A stretch of DNA of 64,000 nt from Bedellia somnulentella (GCA_963576735.1 OY755187.1:744001-808000); one strand, 5' to 3'; counted from the first letter of the stretch, positions 1 through 10,858 are shown. Numbers and translations are program-made. The notes: generated by a model from the letters alone, not told the origin.

Positions 1-380
1 CATCGCCAATGTATCAAAGAGGCACTCAAATATCATGTAGTATCAAATATCAAATATGTGGGAAAGCCGCGCTATGTCATGCGGTGTGCCACAGGGGTTA
101 GTCTTTGGGCCGCTCCTGTGGAACATCGGCTACGATTGGGCCCTGCGCGGCGCCAACCTCTGGGGCGTCCAACTCACCTGCTATGCAGACGACACCCTAG
201 TGACGGCTCGAGGGAAAACATACAGGGAGGCCGCCATCCGTGAAACAGCGGGAGTGGCGCACGTTGTGCGCCGCATAAGGCCTCTGGGCCTTGAAGTGGC
301 CCTGAATAAGTCCGAGGCCTTGTGGTTTCATGGGCCTCGGAATCGTCCGCCAGTGGGAGAAACCGCCATCGTAGGCCGAG
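1..380 (+). pseudogene. R1-clade LINE reverse transcriptase fragment
   Basis: This is a fragment of the ORF2 reverse transcriptase of the same LINE family that is nearly complete at 5929-8919. Residues read in the frame of 56-385 match the RT core almost word for word, including the GVPQG block and the catalytic YADD box. Bases 1-45 match the region just upstream of the RT palm, with an internal deletion before the GVPQG block. The fragment ends near 378, where it is fused directly to the 5' leader of another copy. It has no start, endonuclease or C-terminal zinc motif, so it is a dead relic. Confidence 0.85.
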
Positions 381-1518
381 GGTAAAGCATACCAAATCGA
401 AATACGGATAAGGCAATTTTGAATAGTAATACCCAGGTGGGTCCCCGAAAGGGGGAATCCCACCTTTCTGCAACCGCAGGAGGCGCCCCCTCGTACTCTG
501 GGGGGGGGGGGGGGGGGGCAAAAACTGCCTGTCCTTCGACCAAGGACCTGCGCCACAACGACCATCGCAATAGTTTAATGGATACCGAATCTGCTTCTAA
601 AAGACCCTATACGGGACGATTTCATCTACTTGGAGGACCTGATGATTCCGAGAGTTTGGTCCAAGGCCAACGTCGTCTCTCGGATTCTGAAGAAAGTGAT
701 AACGCCGTGAGTGCACGCTCGCGTATGTCAATCGAAAGCTCAAATAGTCTGTCTGAGTATCAGCGGAAGCGCAGAGCTTGAAGTGGTCTGAGCACTTCCG
801 ACTCAGACGCTAATATTGAAGGTGCTGAAGCCAGTAAAACTAACCCACCAAAACGGGGCCGTGGAAGACCATCCTCCTCAGGGCAATACATTGGTGTGGG
901 CAAAGCGAGTTAATTTAATTTTATAATAATGTTAGCAATGTTTCGAATTATTTCGATTTCCAAAATGAATGATGTGATTAGCCTATAATTGGTGTATTTA
1001 GTTGATATGTGTCCTTTAAATTTAAGTATTTTCTCAGATTGTGTACTATTTTCACTGTTGGCAATCCGTAATAAATAAATAAATAAATAAAGCGAGAACG
1101 GAGGCAACTGCTCGGCGCCAAAAGTTCTTGCGTGATGAAAGAAGACTTTCTGAGCAAGAGGACCTCAGCCAGAAGGTAAAGAAATATTCTGCGAGGAAAG
1201 AAAAGCGTTTATTTCTAAGAACGGACACTTCCACTCCAATGGAGCGAAAGTCAGCTTCCCAGCTAGCACAAGAAGTGGAAGAAGGAGTGGCCTTGATCAT
1301 TCACGTGGCAAAGAGATCTGGTAATCTCAAAGGCGAATTTGTCAAGGCCCTTAAGGATACTGCCGAAGATATAAGGCAGCGTTCCTTACTTTTAAAGGAT
1401 TGTTCCTCTTCCGGTGAAGTCTCAAAACTTCAGGAGGAAATTTCTCGGTTGAAAGAGGAAAACCTAAAAATCAAAGCAGACAAAGACTCTTTGGCTGCTG
1501 AACTGATTTGCCTACGCT
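378..1518 (+). pseudogene. R1-clade LINE ORF1, copy A (truncated, interrupted)
   Basis: ORF1 of R1-type LINEs encodes an RNA-binding, gag-like partner of ORF2. Copy A is open at 419-781 and again at 1128-1610. It shares with copies B and C the N-terminal block around QVGPRKGESH, a Ser-rich acidic stretch, an AT-hook-like KRGRGRP motif (about 850-875) and a downstream coiled coil (about 1430-1520). A stop ends the first segment at 781. A 179-bp retroposon splits the coding region after 909. At about 1519 the coding sequence runs straight into the 5' leader of copy B, so the zinc-knuckle half is missing. A run of 19 G lies at 500-518. Confidence 0.8.
910..1088 (+). mobile_element. Short retroposon with AAAT tail inside ORF1 copy A
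   Basis: An AT-rich insert ends in a repeated AATA tail (about 1071-1088) and is flanked by a perfect 8-bp duplication, AAAGCGAG, at 902-909 and 1089-1096. The target copy belongs to the ORF1 reading frame, because the coding sequence resumes just after the second copy. The tail and duplication are typical of target-primed insertion of a 5'-truncated LINE or a SINE. I do not recognise the body. Confidence 0.75.
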
Positions 1519-2856
1519 TGGGGGCTCAGGCCACTGAGGTCTGGGCTTCGAGGAAGAAAACTTCCATAAAAAATTACCCCAATCCCAAGGTCGGCGTGCT
1601 GAGGGTATGATTGTCTGGAGGGGGTCCAGTGCCTAGCGCAGGGGAAAGGGGGGGTTTAGCTCGATGGTAGGCTGAGGGTAAAACCGCCTACCAAAACTTA
1701 AAATGGATAAATCGGCAAGTTTTAAAAAGTTTACCCAGGTGGGTCCCCAAAAGGAGGAATCCCACCCTCCCGTTTCGGCGGAAGGCAGCCCCACGTACTC
1801 TGAGGGGGGCAAAAACTGCCTCGCAGGCTCTTCATCCAAGGGTCTGCGTCACAATAACGACAACAGCTTTACTATAATGGACACTGAGATAGCGAATAAT
1901 TTGGACTTTCCCTATATGAGAAGTATAGAAGACGTTGACCAGGCTTCTGGAACTGACATGGGTGGTGTTGAGTCTGATGAATACTACAACACGTCGGCGA
2001 CAGGACAGAGTACACGGTGTAACTCTGAGTACAGAAAACGGACACGGGATGGTGATGATTCATGCCCATCGGATTCTGACACCAGCAGAGACGTCGTGAC
2101 AGGGAATACTCCTTCAAAACGAGGAAGAGGGCGGCCACCAACAACGGGGAAGTTTATCGGAGTTGGACGAGCTAGAGTTGAGCTAGCAGCTGCAAAGCGT
2201 GAAGAATTCCTTCTTCAGCAACAAAAAAAAAAGGAAAGTATCTCCGAAAAAATTGAGAAATACAAGAAACGGAGAGAAGTTGCTAGGCCAAAGGCAGTAA
2301 TTGACCCCACACCAGCTGGAGACAAAATTGCTACTGACCTAGCAAAAATTGTGAAAGATGAAGTAGGAAAGATACTTGATGTGGCAACAAGGTCTAGAAA
2401 CCTGAAAGGTACCTTTGTAAAGACTCTTCAAAATGCTGCCACCTCAAAGGGTAATGTTTCTGAAGCTCTTTTAGAGCGAACATCTTCGGAAGAGGCAATC
2501 AAGTTACAGGCGGATAATGCCAAACTAAGAGAAGAACTTCAAAATATGAGGAAGTATCACGAGCAGGATCAAGTTTCTTTGCGCTCAGAACTGGTGGCCT
2601 TAAGGGACGAAATAAGAAGCACAACTCCAAATTCTGAGCCTGCGGAAAGCGAGGATTTCATTCGTTCTGTCATGGTACAGGTAGGTACCATGATGAATGC
2701 TCGGCTGGAGGCATTAGAGGAACGTCTTCTCCCTAGAAAGAATATACGGCCGCCTTTGGCAGCAGACAAAAAGGCTGCCGTTACGCAAAAAACTGCAACT
2801 AAATCTACACTAGCAGAAAAAGCAGTTCCTACGGTGGAGGTTCTTAAGGAAAGGGT
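1519..2856 (+). CDS. R1-clade LINE copy B: 5' leader and ORF1 (3' truncated)
   Basis: The leader (about 1519-1702) matches the leader of copy C at 3749-3926. The ORF opens at ATG 1703 and runs to 2884, but its last codons are foreign: LINE sequence ends near 2856, where an LTR fragment begins. Visible parts in order are the N-terminal QVGPQKEESH block, an acidic Ser-rich region, the AT-hook-like KRGRGRPP motif (about residues 138-145), a Lys/Glu-rich helical region and a long coiled coil (about residues 265-310). The C-terminal R1 ORF1 core and CCHC knuckles are absent. This is the best preserved N-terminal half of the three copies, with no internal stop. Confidence 0.8.
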
Positions 2857-3376
2857 TGTAGAGTTATATGCCTATATCTTATAGCTCCTATCTATATCCT
2901 TATTATAGTTCATGGTGCGCACGTGTAATCCATATATCTTAGTCGAACCTTACTCGCTGTCTCATTTACTTGTCTCCACCCGCCATCCTTATATGGCGAC
3001 CGTGAATAAAAACAAAGTGTAAGTTAGTGAAGTGTAGCTGCTTGCGCGAAAAATAAAAATGGATTTGATCAGTAATAAAGTTACTTTCGCCGGGAAAAAT
3101 TGTCGTGGTGTAATAAATATACCAGTGAAAATAAATTAAAATGGGTACTACATATACTACCCCTAAACCCCCAGTGCAAACCCCTGTGACGGCGCAAATT
3201 GGATATCAAAATAATATAACAACAAATAGTGTGGACATTCATATCGGCATAATATCTTATAGGTGAAGGCAAAGAGAAGGGGAAAAACTGTGGGATGACT
3301 GCCACCAACCATCACGCTAGAGCAGAGTGCAAAGGAAAAAGGTGTCACTTACAAAACGGTGATGACTGACCTAAGG
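2857..3376 (+). mobile_element. LTR retrotransposon fragment: LTR end, tRNA-Arg PBS, leader
   Basis: At 2994-3005 the sequence TGGCGACCGTGA complements the 3' end of an insect tRNA-Arg (family knowledge; the same primer site is used by mdg1/412-type gypsy elements). The preceding 135 bp, starting TGTAGAG at 2857, would be the end of a 5' LTR, probably truncated. Downstream there is a leader and a short ORF from ATG 3141 that stops after about 40 codons. No gag domain is recognisable, so this is a relic. Confidence 0.5.
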
Positions 3377-3388
3377 TTAGGTTAGGTT
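3377..3388 (+). repeat. Short telomere-type TTAGG repeat at R1 leader
   Basis: The string TTAGGTTAGGTT directly precedes the GC-rich sequence leading into copy C. TTAGG is the insect telomere repeat, and some R1-clade LINEs (TRAS, SART) insert in it. Two units are too few to prove a telomeric target. Confidence 0.4.
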
Positions 3389-3926
3389 CCCCCACATTGT
3401 TCAGCCTTGTCGTGGCGAGGGGGCTCAGTAGCCTCGGGAAATCCAGTCCGGGGTGAAGCTAATGTACCGAGTGGCCGCTTCTCTCTTCTGCTTCCAGAGC
3501 GAGCAGTAAGCGGGCAAGAAGCCGTGGCACATTGTGATGTGCACGGCTGGCCGGGCGTCTGTCTCGTAGCGGGCGGCCAAGGCGGTGATTACCCCCTAGC
3601 GTTTGTCTCACATTCAGCGGCTGGGGCGGTAGTCGATGGTGTTAGAACGTGGATTCGGTCCCAGCTACCCACATTGGGCGGCTGGTGATGGAGGGGCGGC
3701 AGTGTCTTCAAGATACTGTCGGCCAACCCGTAAGCCTGCTTCGGTGGGAACGGGGGCGCAGGCCACTGAGGTCTGGGCTGCGAGGAAGAAAACCTCTATA
3801 AAAAAATACCCCAATCCCAAGGTCAGCGTGCCGAGGGGATGAGTGTCTGGAGGGCGTCCAGTTCCTAGCGCAGGGGTAGGGGATAAGCTCGATGGTAGCC
3901 CGAGGGTAAAGCCTACCAAAACTAAA
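3389..3926 (+). other. GC-rich 5' leader of R1-clade LINE copy C
   Basis: The stretch is much more GC-rich than its surroundings and runs into ORF1. Its last 178 bp (3749-3926) are shared with copy B (1519-1702). Bases 3389-3748 have no counterpart elsewhere in the window, so they may be the upstream 5' UTR or unrelated sequence. Open frames here look incidental. Confidence 0.5.
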
Positions 3927-5867
3927 ATGGATAATAAGGCATGTTTGAATAGATTTACCCAGGTGGGTCCCCGAGAGGGGGCACCCACCCTTCCGTCACC
4001 GCGGAAGGCGCCCCCACGTATTCTGGGGGGGGGGGGCAAAAACCGCCTCGCAGGCTCTTCTACAAAGGGCTTGCGTAACAACGTTAACAGCAAAACAAAG
4101 GACTTTGAAATGCATAATGATTCGGTGAGGGTTTATTTGGAAAGACTAGAACTTTCCAAAAAACTGCAATATGAGCGGCTTGGCCTACGCCTTACAGACT
4201 CCGAGGTGAGTGAGGGTCAAATGAGTGATTCATCACTAATGTCAATTGAGAGCTTAGCAGAGACTCCGAGAAAGCGCCCTGCTGAGAGCAGGTCTAGTGC
4301 CTCTGAGTCGGAAGACCAAATGACTGGAAGTGGCGCAAATCAGAAGGCGCCATCAAAAAGAGGGCGTGGTAGACCACCGAGCACAGGCCAATATGTTGGC
4401 ATCTGAAGAGCTCGACAAGAAGCAGCCGCACCTAAGAGGGAAGACTTCATGCTGAAACAATCACATGACATATTGCATCAAATGGAGCGGTACAACCTGC
4501 TTCAGGAGAAAAAGCGTGCGCAGGTAGCGGAGATTCCTATTCCTGCTTCGGAAAAGACGGCGGGTGACCTATTTAACCATGTTCAGGAACACTTGTTCGT
4601 TATTCTGAATGTGGCAAATAAGTCAAAGGCACTAAAGGGTCCCTCTGTTAAAGCCCTTAAAAACGCATACGCGTCTATCAAGGAGTCGTCGGAAGCATTG
4701 TCAGAGCGTACTGCGACAATTGAAACGATGAAGCTCCAGACGGAGAATAGTCGTCTAAAGAAGGAAATGCAATTGATGAAAATCAGTTATGATGGCCTTC
4801 ATCAAGAGCGCATAGCTTTTAAAAAAGAGCTGGAAAGTCTACGGGCTGAAATCAGACAGAGTGGCTCTAACGTAGAAGTAAATGAAACCCTAGCTCAAAC
4901 AATCATGGTTCAAGTGGGGACTATGGTTAATGCACGATTGGAGGCTCTAGAGGGGCGTCTGCTCCCAGAGAAACGTCTGAGGCCACCTTTAGCTGCCGAT
5001 AAAGCTGCTTAAGGCAAATCTATTGAAGTCTCGCCTCCATCACATCCCACACAGGGCAGCAGCTCTAAGAATGGGGAAGAAGTGGAAAAGAAGAATAAAG
5101 GAAAGGGGAAAGGGAATAAGAGTGTTTAACTCTCATCCCTACAGCCTTTATCTAAACCGTTACCTCCGATGCCGGTTACGTCAAAATCTTCACCACAACG
5201 AGTGGCTGGCCCTTCCTCGGCTCCTGTTGGGGAAACATGGGCAACAGTGGTACGCCGTGGCCAAAAGAAGAAGAACGCAAGTGCTGAAGCTAAAGCCCCA
5301 CAAAAAGTGACGGCTAAGGTAGCTGCCAAAAAATTGAGGATCCCGCGTTCTGCCGCGGTAATTGTTACCTTGACGGAGGATGCAGCCGGAAAAGGAATCA
5401 CTCTGGGAAACCTTATGTCCGACGCCAAGGCAAAAATAAATTTGTCCGGTTTAGGTATTGGGCCCTTGAGAATTCGTTCAGCCATAACCGGGGCGGCTCG
5501 TAAGTTTGAAATCTCAGGGGAGCAGGCCTCGGCAAAGGCAGACACGCTAGCTGCAAAATTACGAGAAATTCTTCCTTCGGACTCAGCCAGGGTGTCTAGG
5601 CCAACTAAAACAGAAATGGTTCGCCTAGTGGTTTTGGATGACTCTGTTTCCGTAGAGGGGATTAGTGCAGCCATAGCTAATGCTTGGGGCTGTGAAGATA
5701 TAAATGTCGGGCAAATATCTGGAGGATATCGTGGGTTATGCTCGGCTCTCGTCAGGTGCCCTGTGGCTGGAACAAAAAAGCTCCTACAGGCGGGGTCACT
5801 CCAGGTTGGCTGGGGCAATGTTACAGTGCAACCTTTGCCACGGCGAGAACTGCGCTGTTATAAGTGA
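3927..5867 (+). pseudogene. R1-clade LINE ORF1, copy C (four nonsense codons)
   Basis: One continuous frame starts at ATG 3927 and reaches about 5867. It is interrupted only by stop codons at 4404, 5010, 5127 and 5865; I see no frameshift. In order it has the N-terminal block, an acidic Ser-rich region, AT-hook-like KRGRGRPP (about 4356-4380), a coiled coil (about 4720-4870), a Lys-rich linker, and the conserved R1 ORF1 C-terminal core (5300-5860) with typical VSRPTK and GGYRG blocks. The final stop falls where the first Cys of the CCHC zinc knuckles should follow LRCYK. The knuckles themselves are missing, apparently lost in a deletion that also removed the start of ORF2. Confidence 0.85.
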
Positions 5868-5928
5868 ATCAGGCGAACCTCAACCTCAGGATTTGTTTTT
5901 CCAAAGCACAGCACAGTGGTTGATTTAA

Positions 5929-8919
5929 GTGGGGGTGGTCTCGGAGCCATACTTTGTCCCAACAGGGGTGAATTGGGTGTCGGACCTGAATGGCGTGGCG
6001 GCAATTACTGTCAGTCAGTCATCGGGGCTGCTGCTGGAGGAAGTAATACGGGGTAGAGGTTTCGTTTCGGCGCGAATTATGGAGATAGTAATAATTTCAA
6101 TTTACTTCTCCCCTAACGACTCGTTAGCCGAATACGAGACATTTCTTCAGGAGTTGGAAGCAGCAGTCCTGCAACGTCGCCCGCGCCAAGTGTTGGTCGC
6201 TGGAGACTCCAATGCCTTCGGTGAGGCGGTAATGGAGTGGGCGACGGCCACGGGAGTGACCGTGGCCAACAGAGGTTCGACACCTACATGCGTTCGGCAT
6301 AACAGGAGTTCGATTGTTGACTTGACTTTCGCATCTGGACGTGGAGTCGTACTCGGACCATCGGTACATCCAATTCGAGATCTCCACGTCCCAGCCAGCC
6401 ACCTTACCGGGTGGCCCGCCGGCAAATGGGGGACCTAGATGGGCCCTCACCAGGCTGGACAAGGATATGATGGAGGAAGCATGCATCGTCTAGTCCTGGA
6501 TGTCACCGCCGCCCGGTGCGGCCGTTGACATCAATGCCAAGGTGAGCTGGTTTCGTGATGCCCTCACAGAGATATGCGACGCATCGATGCCCCGCGTGGG
6601 ACCAATGGCGCCGAGACGCCAAGTGCACTGGTGCAGCGCCGAAATCGCTCAATTGCGATTAGCGAGTATGACGGCGCGCCGCCGGTGCAAAAGAAATCGC
6701 AGGAGGAGGATCCGGGACGATGCGGAACAGCTTCGTCACGTGGAAATTTTCTGCGAGGCAAAGATGGCCCTGAAGATAGCGATAATCAGGGCCAAAGAAG
6801 CCTCGAAAGGGAGCTACTGGTGGCTCTAGATAACGATCCATGGGGGCGCGCCTACAGAATGGCAAGGCAAAGGCTTCGACCATGGGCGCCCCCACTTACG
6901 ACGAGTCTCCAGATCAACGTGGTGGAAAACGTCGTTTCGACCTTGTTCCCGGACAGGGGGGCGCATCAGCCCCCTGTAATGGCTCTTGAGCGGCAGTGTT
7001 CGGCGGACGAACATCTCGTCCCTGAAGCGACCGAACCGGAGTTGGCGGTGGCCATAGAGCGCCTGAAGAAAAAGAAGACAGCCCCGGGACTGGATAGAAT
7101 CCCGGGGCAGGCGTGGGTAGTGGCACTCAAACCCTTCCTGGAGGAGAGGTTTCGGGGCCTGTTCTCTACGTGCCTGGAACAAGGTGTGTTTCCAGAGCCG
7201 TGGAAGACGGGCAAACTCGTGCTTCTGCGAAAGGACGGGCGCCCCACAGACGCTGTTGAACCCTCAGCTTTCCGGCCGATAGTCCTGCTCGACGAGGCGG
7301 GCAAACTTTTAGAGAGGGTGATCTCTGCTCGAATCATCGAGGACCTAGAGGGAGCTGGTCCGAACCTCTCGGACCAGCAGTTCGGTTTCAGGCGCTGTCG
7401 CTCGACAGTTCATGCAGTTCTGCGGGTCCGCTCAATAGCGGACGAGGCGGATTCACAGGGTGAGGTGGTGTTGGCGGTATCTCTCGATATCAAAAACGCA
7501 TTCAACACCATCCCCTGGTCTTGTATTCGGGAGGCACTGAAGTTCCATGAAGTGCCTCCTTACTTGGGAAGGATCCTCGGGTCGTACCTCTCGGATCGGT
7601 TCATCACGTATCCGCTTCGGGAGGGTTGGGGTCGCCGCGAGATGTCTTGCGGTGTTCCACAGGGCTCAGTCTTGGGCACTCTTCTGTGGAACATTGGCTA
7701 CGACTGGGTTTTACGCGGTGCCAACCTCTGGGGTTTCCAACTCACCTGCTATGCAGACGACACCCTAGTGACGGCTCGAGGAAAGACGTACAGAGACGCC
7801 ATCCGCGGGACTGCGGGTGTGGCGCACGTGGTGCGCCGCTTAAGGTCGTTGGGCCTAGAAGTGGCCCTGAACAAATCCGAGGCCTTGTGGTTCCATGGTC
7901 CTCGGAACAGTCCGCCGGTAGGGGAATCCGCCATCGTCGTGGGTGGCGAGAGGATTGCCGTTGAGTCCACGTTAAAATACTTGGGACTAACACTCGACGG
8001 CCGTTGGACGTTCCGCGCTCACTTCGAGCGTTTGGGGCCCCGATTGATGGCTGCGGCAGCTGCACTCAGCAGACTCCTGCCGAACCTTGGGGGCCCTGGG
8101 AACGCGTGCAGGCAGCTCTACAAGGGGGTCGTACGGTCCATGGCCATGTACGGCTCCCCAGTCTGGGCTGACGCCCTGAAGGGGTCAAATGCGGCGCTTC
8201 TTCATACGCCGCAACGGCTCATGGCTGTCAGGGCGTCAAGGCGATACCGCACGGTATCCCGAGAGGCTGCCTGCCTACTGGCGGGTTCAAAGCCGTGGGA
8301 GTTGGACGCACAAGTTCTTGCGTCAACTTTCCACTGGCGAGAAGAACGGCGGACGCAGGGCCACTGGCCCACGGATCGGGAAACAGCGGCCTACAAACAA
8401 CAGGCAGAGGCCGCTGCCCTCGGGGCATGGGCGCTTCGGCTAGGTCAGCCAAGCTCAGCGGGGCATAAGACGGCGGAGGCCATTCTCCCCGTCTTCACGC
8501 AGTGGTTGCAGCGAGAGCACGGATCTCTAAGCTTCCGGCTGACACAGGTCCTTTCCGGGCATGGATGCTTTGGTAAGTACCTGTGGCGGCTGGGCAAGGA
8601 GGAGGCTGCTCGTTGCCACCACTGCCTGAACTGCCCCAAAGATACGGCGCAGCACACCTTAGAGGTGTGCCCAGCGTGGGACGTGCAGAGGGCGGAACTC
8701 CGGGCGGTCATCGGCCCGGATCTCTCTCTGCCAGCCGTAGTCGCGGCTATGGTGGAGAGACCCGATGCGTGGGCTGCAGCGGCCTCCTTTTGCGAACAGG
8801 TCATCAAGCAAAGGAGGTCGCCGAACGTGGGAGGGAGGTGGCAGACCCTGCTAGGAAGGGCCGTCGTCGCCGCGGCGCCAGGAACCACTGACGCCGCGGC
8901 CATTGGTAGGGTTGTATAA
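5929..8919 (+). pseudogene. R1-clade LINE ORF2: endonuclease and reverse transcriptase
   Basis: ORF2 of R1-type LINEs nicks target DNA and copies the element RNA. Bases 5929-6350 encode an APE-type endonuclease lacking its N-terminus. The SDHRY motif at 6353 lies in a different frame, so a frameshift precedes it; a TAG at 6491 and a second frameshift near 6805-6820 follow. From there one long frame runs to the TAA at 8917-8919. It encodes the RT fingers (APGLD about 7084), catalytic Asp in SLDIKNAF (about 7488), GVPQGSVLG (7648), YADD (about 7749), and a C-terminal CxxC...HxxxxC zinc motif (CHHCLNCPKDTAQHTLEVC, about 8620). The RT catalytic residues are intact but the endonuclease is broken. 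The first ~75 codons of the open frame starting at 6574 are out of frame and not native. Confidence 0.88.
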
Positions 8920-8922
8920 AGA

Positions 8923-9298
8923 ACATAACATACATAACATAAACATAAACGTTCACGCCGTTTTATCCCCGAAGGGGTTGGCAGAGGTACCAATACTCCT
9001 GAACTCACATGGCAAACGCCATCTAGTTTCCAGAGAAGGTACCCACGTTTTGCTTAGACAGTGTACTCACGGGATAGGGGGCAGGCCTATCGCCGTTTTG
9101 TACGAATACACTGTCACATGACTAAGTACAACTCAGCCATGTGGGTTTCCTCACGATGTTTTCCCTAACCGTTAGCAACCATGATCAATTAACCACACAT
9201 ATGACTTTAGAAAAGACAAATTGGTGTAGGCCCGTCCCAGGATTGGAACTCACGCCCTTCTGTTTTTCGGGCGGGTGTTCTTACCCACTTGACTATCA
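8923..9298 (-). mobile_element. tRNA-derived SINE, minus orientation, in R1 3' end
   Basis: The head lies at the right end and carries tRNA-like box B and box A sequences in reverse orientation. The tail is the TTATG-type repeat seen here as CATAA units at 8923-8945. A 10-bp duplication, TGTATAAAGA, lies at 8913-8922 and 9299-9308 and overlaps the stop codon of the R1 ORF2, so the SINE inserted into the very end of that LINE. The same family occurs at 15603-15960, 40180-40437 and 42451-42827. Confidence 0.85.
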
Positions 9299-9308
9299 TG
9301 TATAAAGA

Positions 9309-9364
9309 GTGTATAATAAATTAAACCAATTAAAAGTACAAATTACAAATTAAGTGAGACAGTG
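9309..9364. other. Junction between R1 LINE 3' UTR and RNase-H LINE 3' end
   Basis: A short AT-rich stretch holds the remaining 3' UTR of the R1-type LINE on the plus strand, and the 3' UTR of the minus-strand RNase-H LINE. The exact boundary is not visible. Confidence 0.4.
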
Positions 9365-10425
9365 CTATGACTTATTCCGGAAGCAGGCATCTTTTACAAC
9401 ATATTCTGTAAAGTTTTCCATTTCTTCTCTGGTTTTCTCATTGATGTAGAGGCTCGCTATTTTGTTAATATCTGGTTTTAGTCCTACAACCATCTGCAGG
9501 TCATATCTTCGTCTGTCGTATTTGGGGCAGTCAATAAGGAGATGTAGTATGGTTTCTTCAACAGTGGGGTCGCATACGCATCCTGGGTTATCTTTACATT
9601 TAAACCTGCATAAGTATGCTGAGAAACCTCCATGCCCAGTTAGTGCTTGCACCATTTGGGGTGATGGTCTCTTGTTTTTGACTATTTTGAAGGCAGTTTC
9701 ATTATCAGGGAAGCAAACTTTCGTAGTTGCGCCTGTTGTGCTGTTTTTGTATCTTGTGTTCCAAGTATTGATGGTTTCTGATCTTATGTCTGTTTTTATG
9801 AAGCTCAGTGGACATTTATCGTAATGTGAGCGCGTTTTTAGTTTCAAGGCAGCATCTTTTGCGAGTTGGTCAGCTCGTTCATTTCCCTCTGTCCCTATGT
9901 GCGCTCTTATCCAGCATAGTTCTAAGGATTTGCCATTACAGATTATTTGGTATATATTTGACTTGATGGTATGGATTAATGGATTTGCATTTCTTCGGTT
10001 TTTTAATGATTCTAGAGCGGATTTTTGATGTGATGATTGTAAGTAATTATAAATTCTGTGGCTTTGGCTATTGCGAGAAGTTCTGCTTGATATACAGTAC
10101 AGAATGATTCCAGTTTAAGTTTTGATGTTGATACTTCATTTTGGCCGATTCTCACTGTAAGAGCTGCACCTACTTTACCTTCAATCTTGCTTCCATCCGT
10201 GAATATATCTATTGTATTATTATCTTGGTCTTCTTCTGTTGAAAGTACTTCTATACTGGTAAATTGGGGGGATATTGCCTTAGCTGGGTGTGGTAAATCT
10301 AGGTATGAGATTGTTTCTTCTATTGTACGGTCGTTTAGTATCCCCTGGGGTCGTCCTCTTTTGGTTTTTGGCCATATCGAAATATACACTATCTTATCGA
10401 AGTTTTCTATCGATCTCTTTCCCAA
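9365..10425 (-). pseudogene. LINE C-terminus: RNase H domain and zinc motif (3' piece)
   Basis: Read on the minus strand, this encodes the end of a LINE ORF2. An RNase H domain has the FTDGSK motif (about 10190), YQAELLAI (about 10090) and HIGTEGNERAD (about 9880-9905). It is followed by a Cys/His region (TGHGGFSAYLCRF to HLLIDCPKY) near 9530-9640. A one-base slip in an A run near 10020 breaks the frame in the RNase H domain. At 10425 the sequence stops at the Harbinger terminus. The upstream part of the same LINE resumes at 46989-47099 and then at 52513-54255. Confidence 0.85.
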
Positions 10426-10442
10426 ACTGCGAGCACGAGGCG

Positions 10443-10858
10443 TACTGTACATAGTACTCGATACAACCATCGAGCCCGTTAAGTGTTATCGTGCTGTGAA
10501 AGTTGTTGTATTGAACCATTTGACCGACATTCTACTGAACTATCAATCAATTAAGGCTAGTTACAGACTCTAAACACATTCCAAGTCACTTCAAAGTAAA
10601 CTTTTTGTTGTCTATAGTTATTATCGGAGTAAATTAAACGGATGTTTCCTACGTAATAAAGAAGTGCAACAAAGAGATTTTTAATTTTGTGGAATGTTAC
10701 TTCCCGACGACGAGCGGACATTTTCTAGAGTCATCTTTGACGTTACGTTACTCTGTTTGCTGTTTGTGTTATCAAACAAACTCGCTGATTTTGAGAATGG
10801 AAAATAAAAACAGCGAACAAGGAGTAGTAGAGGACAAATATCCGAATTGGTAAACTAC
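10443..10858 (+). promoter_or_regulatory. Harbinger left subterminal region upstream of Myb-like gene
   Basis: This is the stretch between the left terminal repeat and the first open Myb-like codons, so it should hold the promoter of that gene. An ATG at 10797 opens a short frame that stops at 10851-10853 and is offset by one base from the Myb frame. No clear TATA box was identified. Confidence 0.4.

Noticed and set aside
3377..3388. Subtelomeric location of the window.
   Set aside because: Only two TTAGG units are present; no array exists anywhere else in the window.
8913..8950. The R1-type LINE inserted site-specifically into a CATAA/TTATG microsatellite.
   Set aside because: The CATAA stretch is the tail of a SINE. 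The 10-bp duplication TGTATAAAGA on both sides of the SINE shows that the SINE landed in the LINE, not the reverse.
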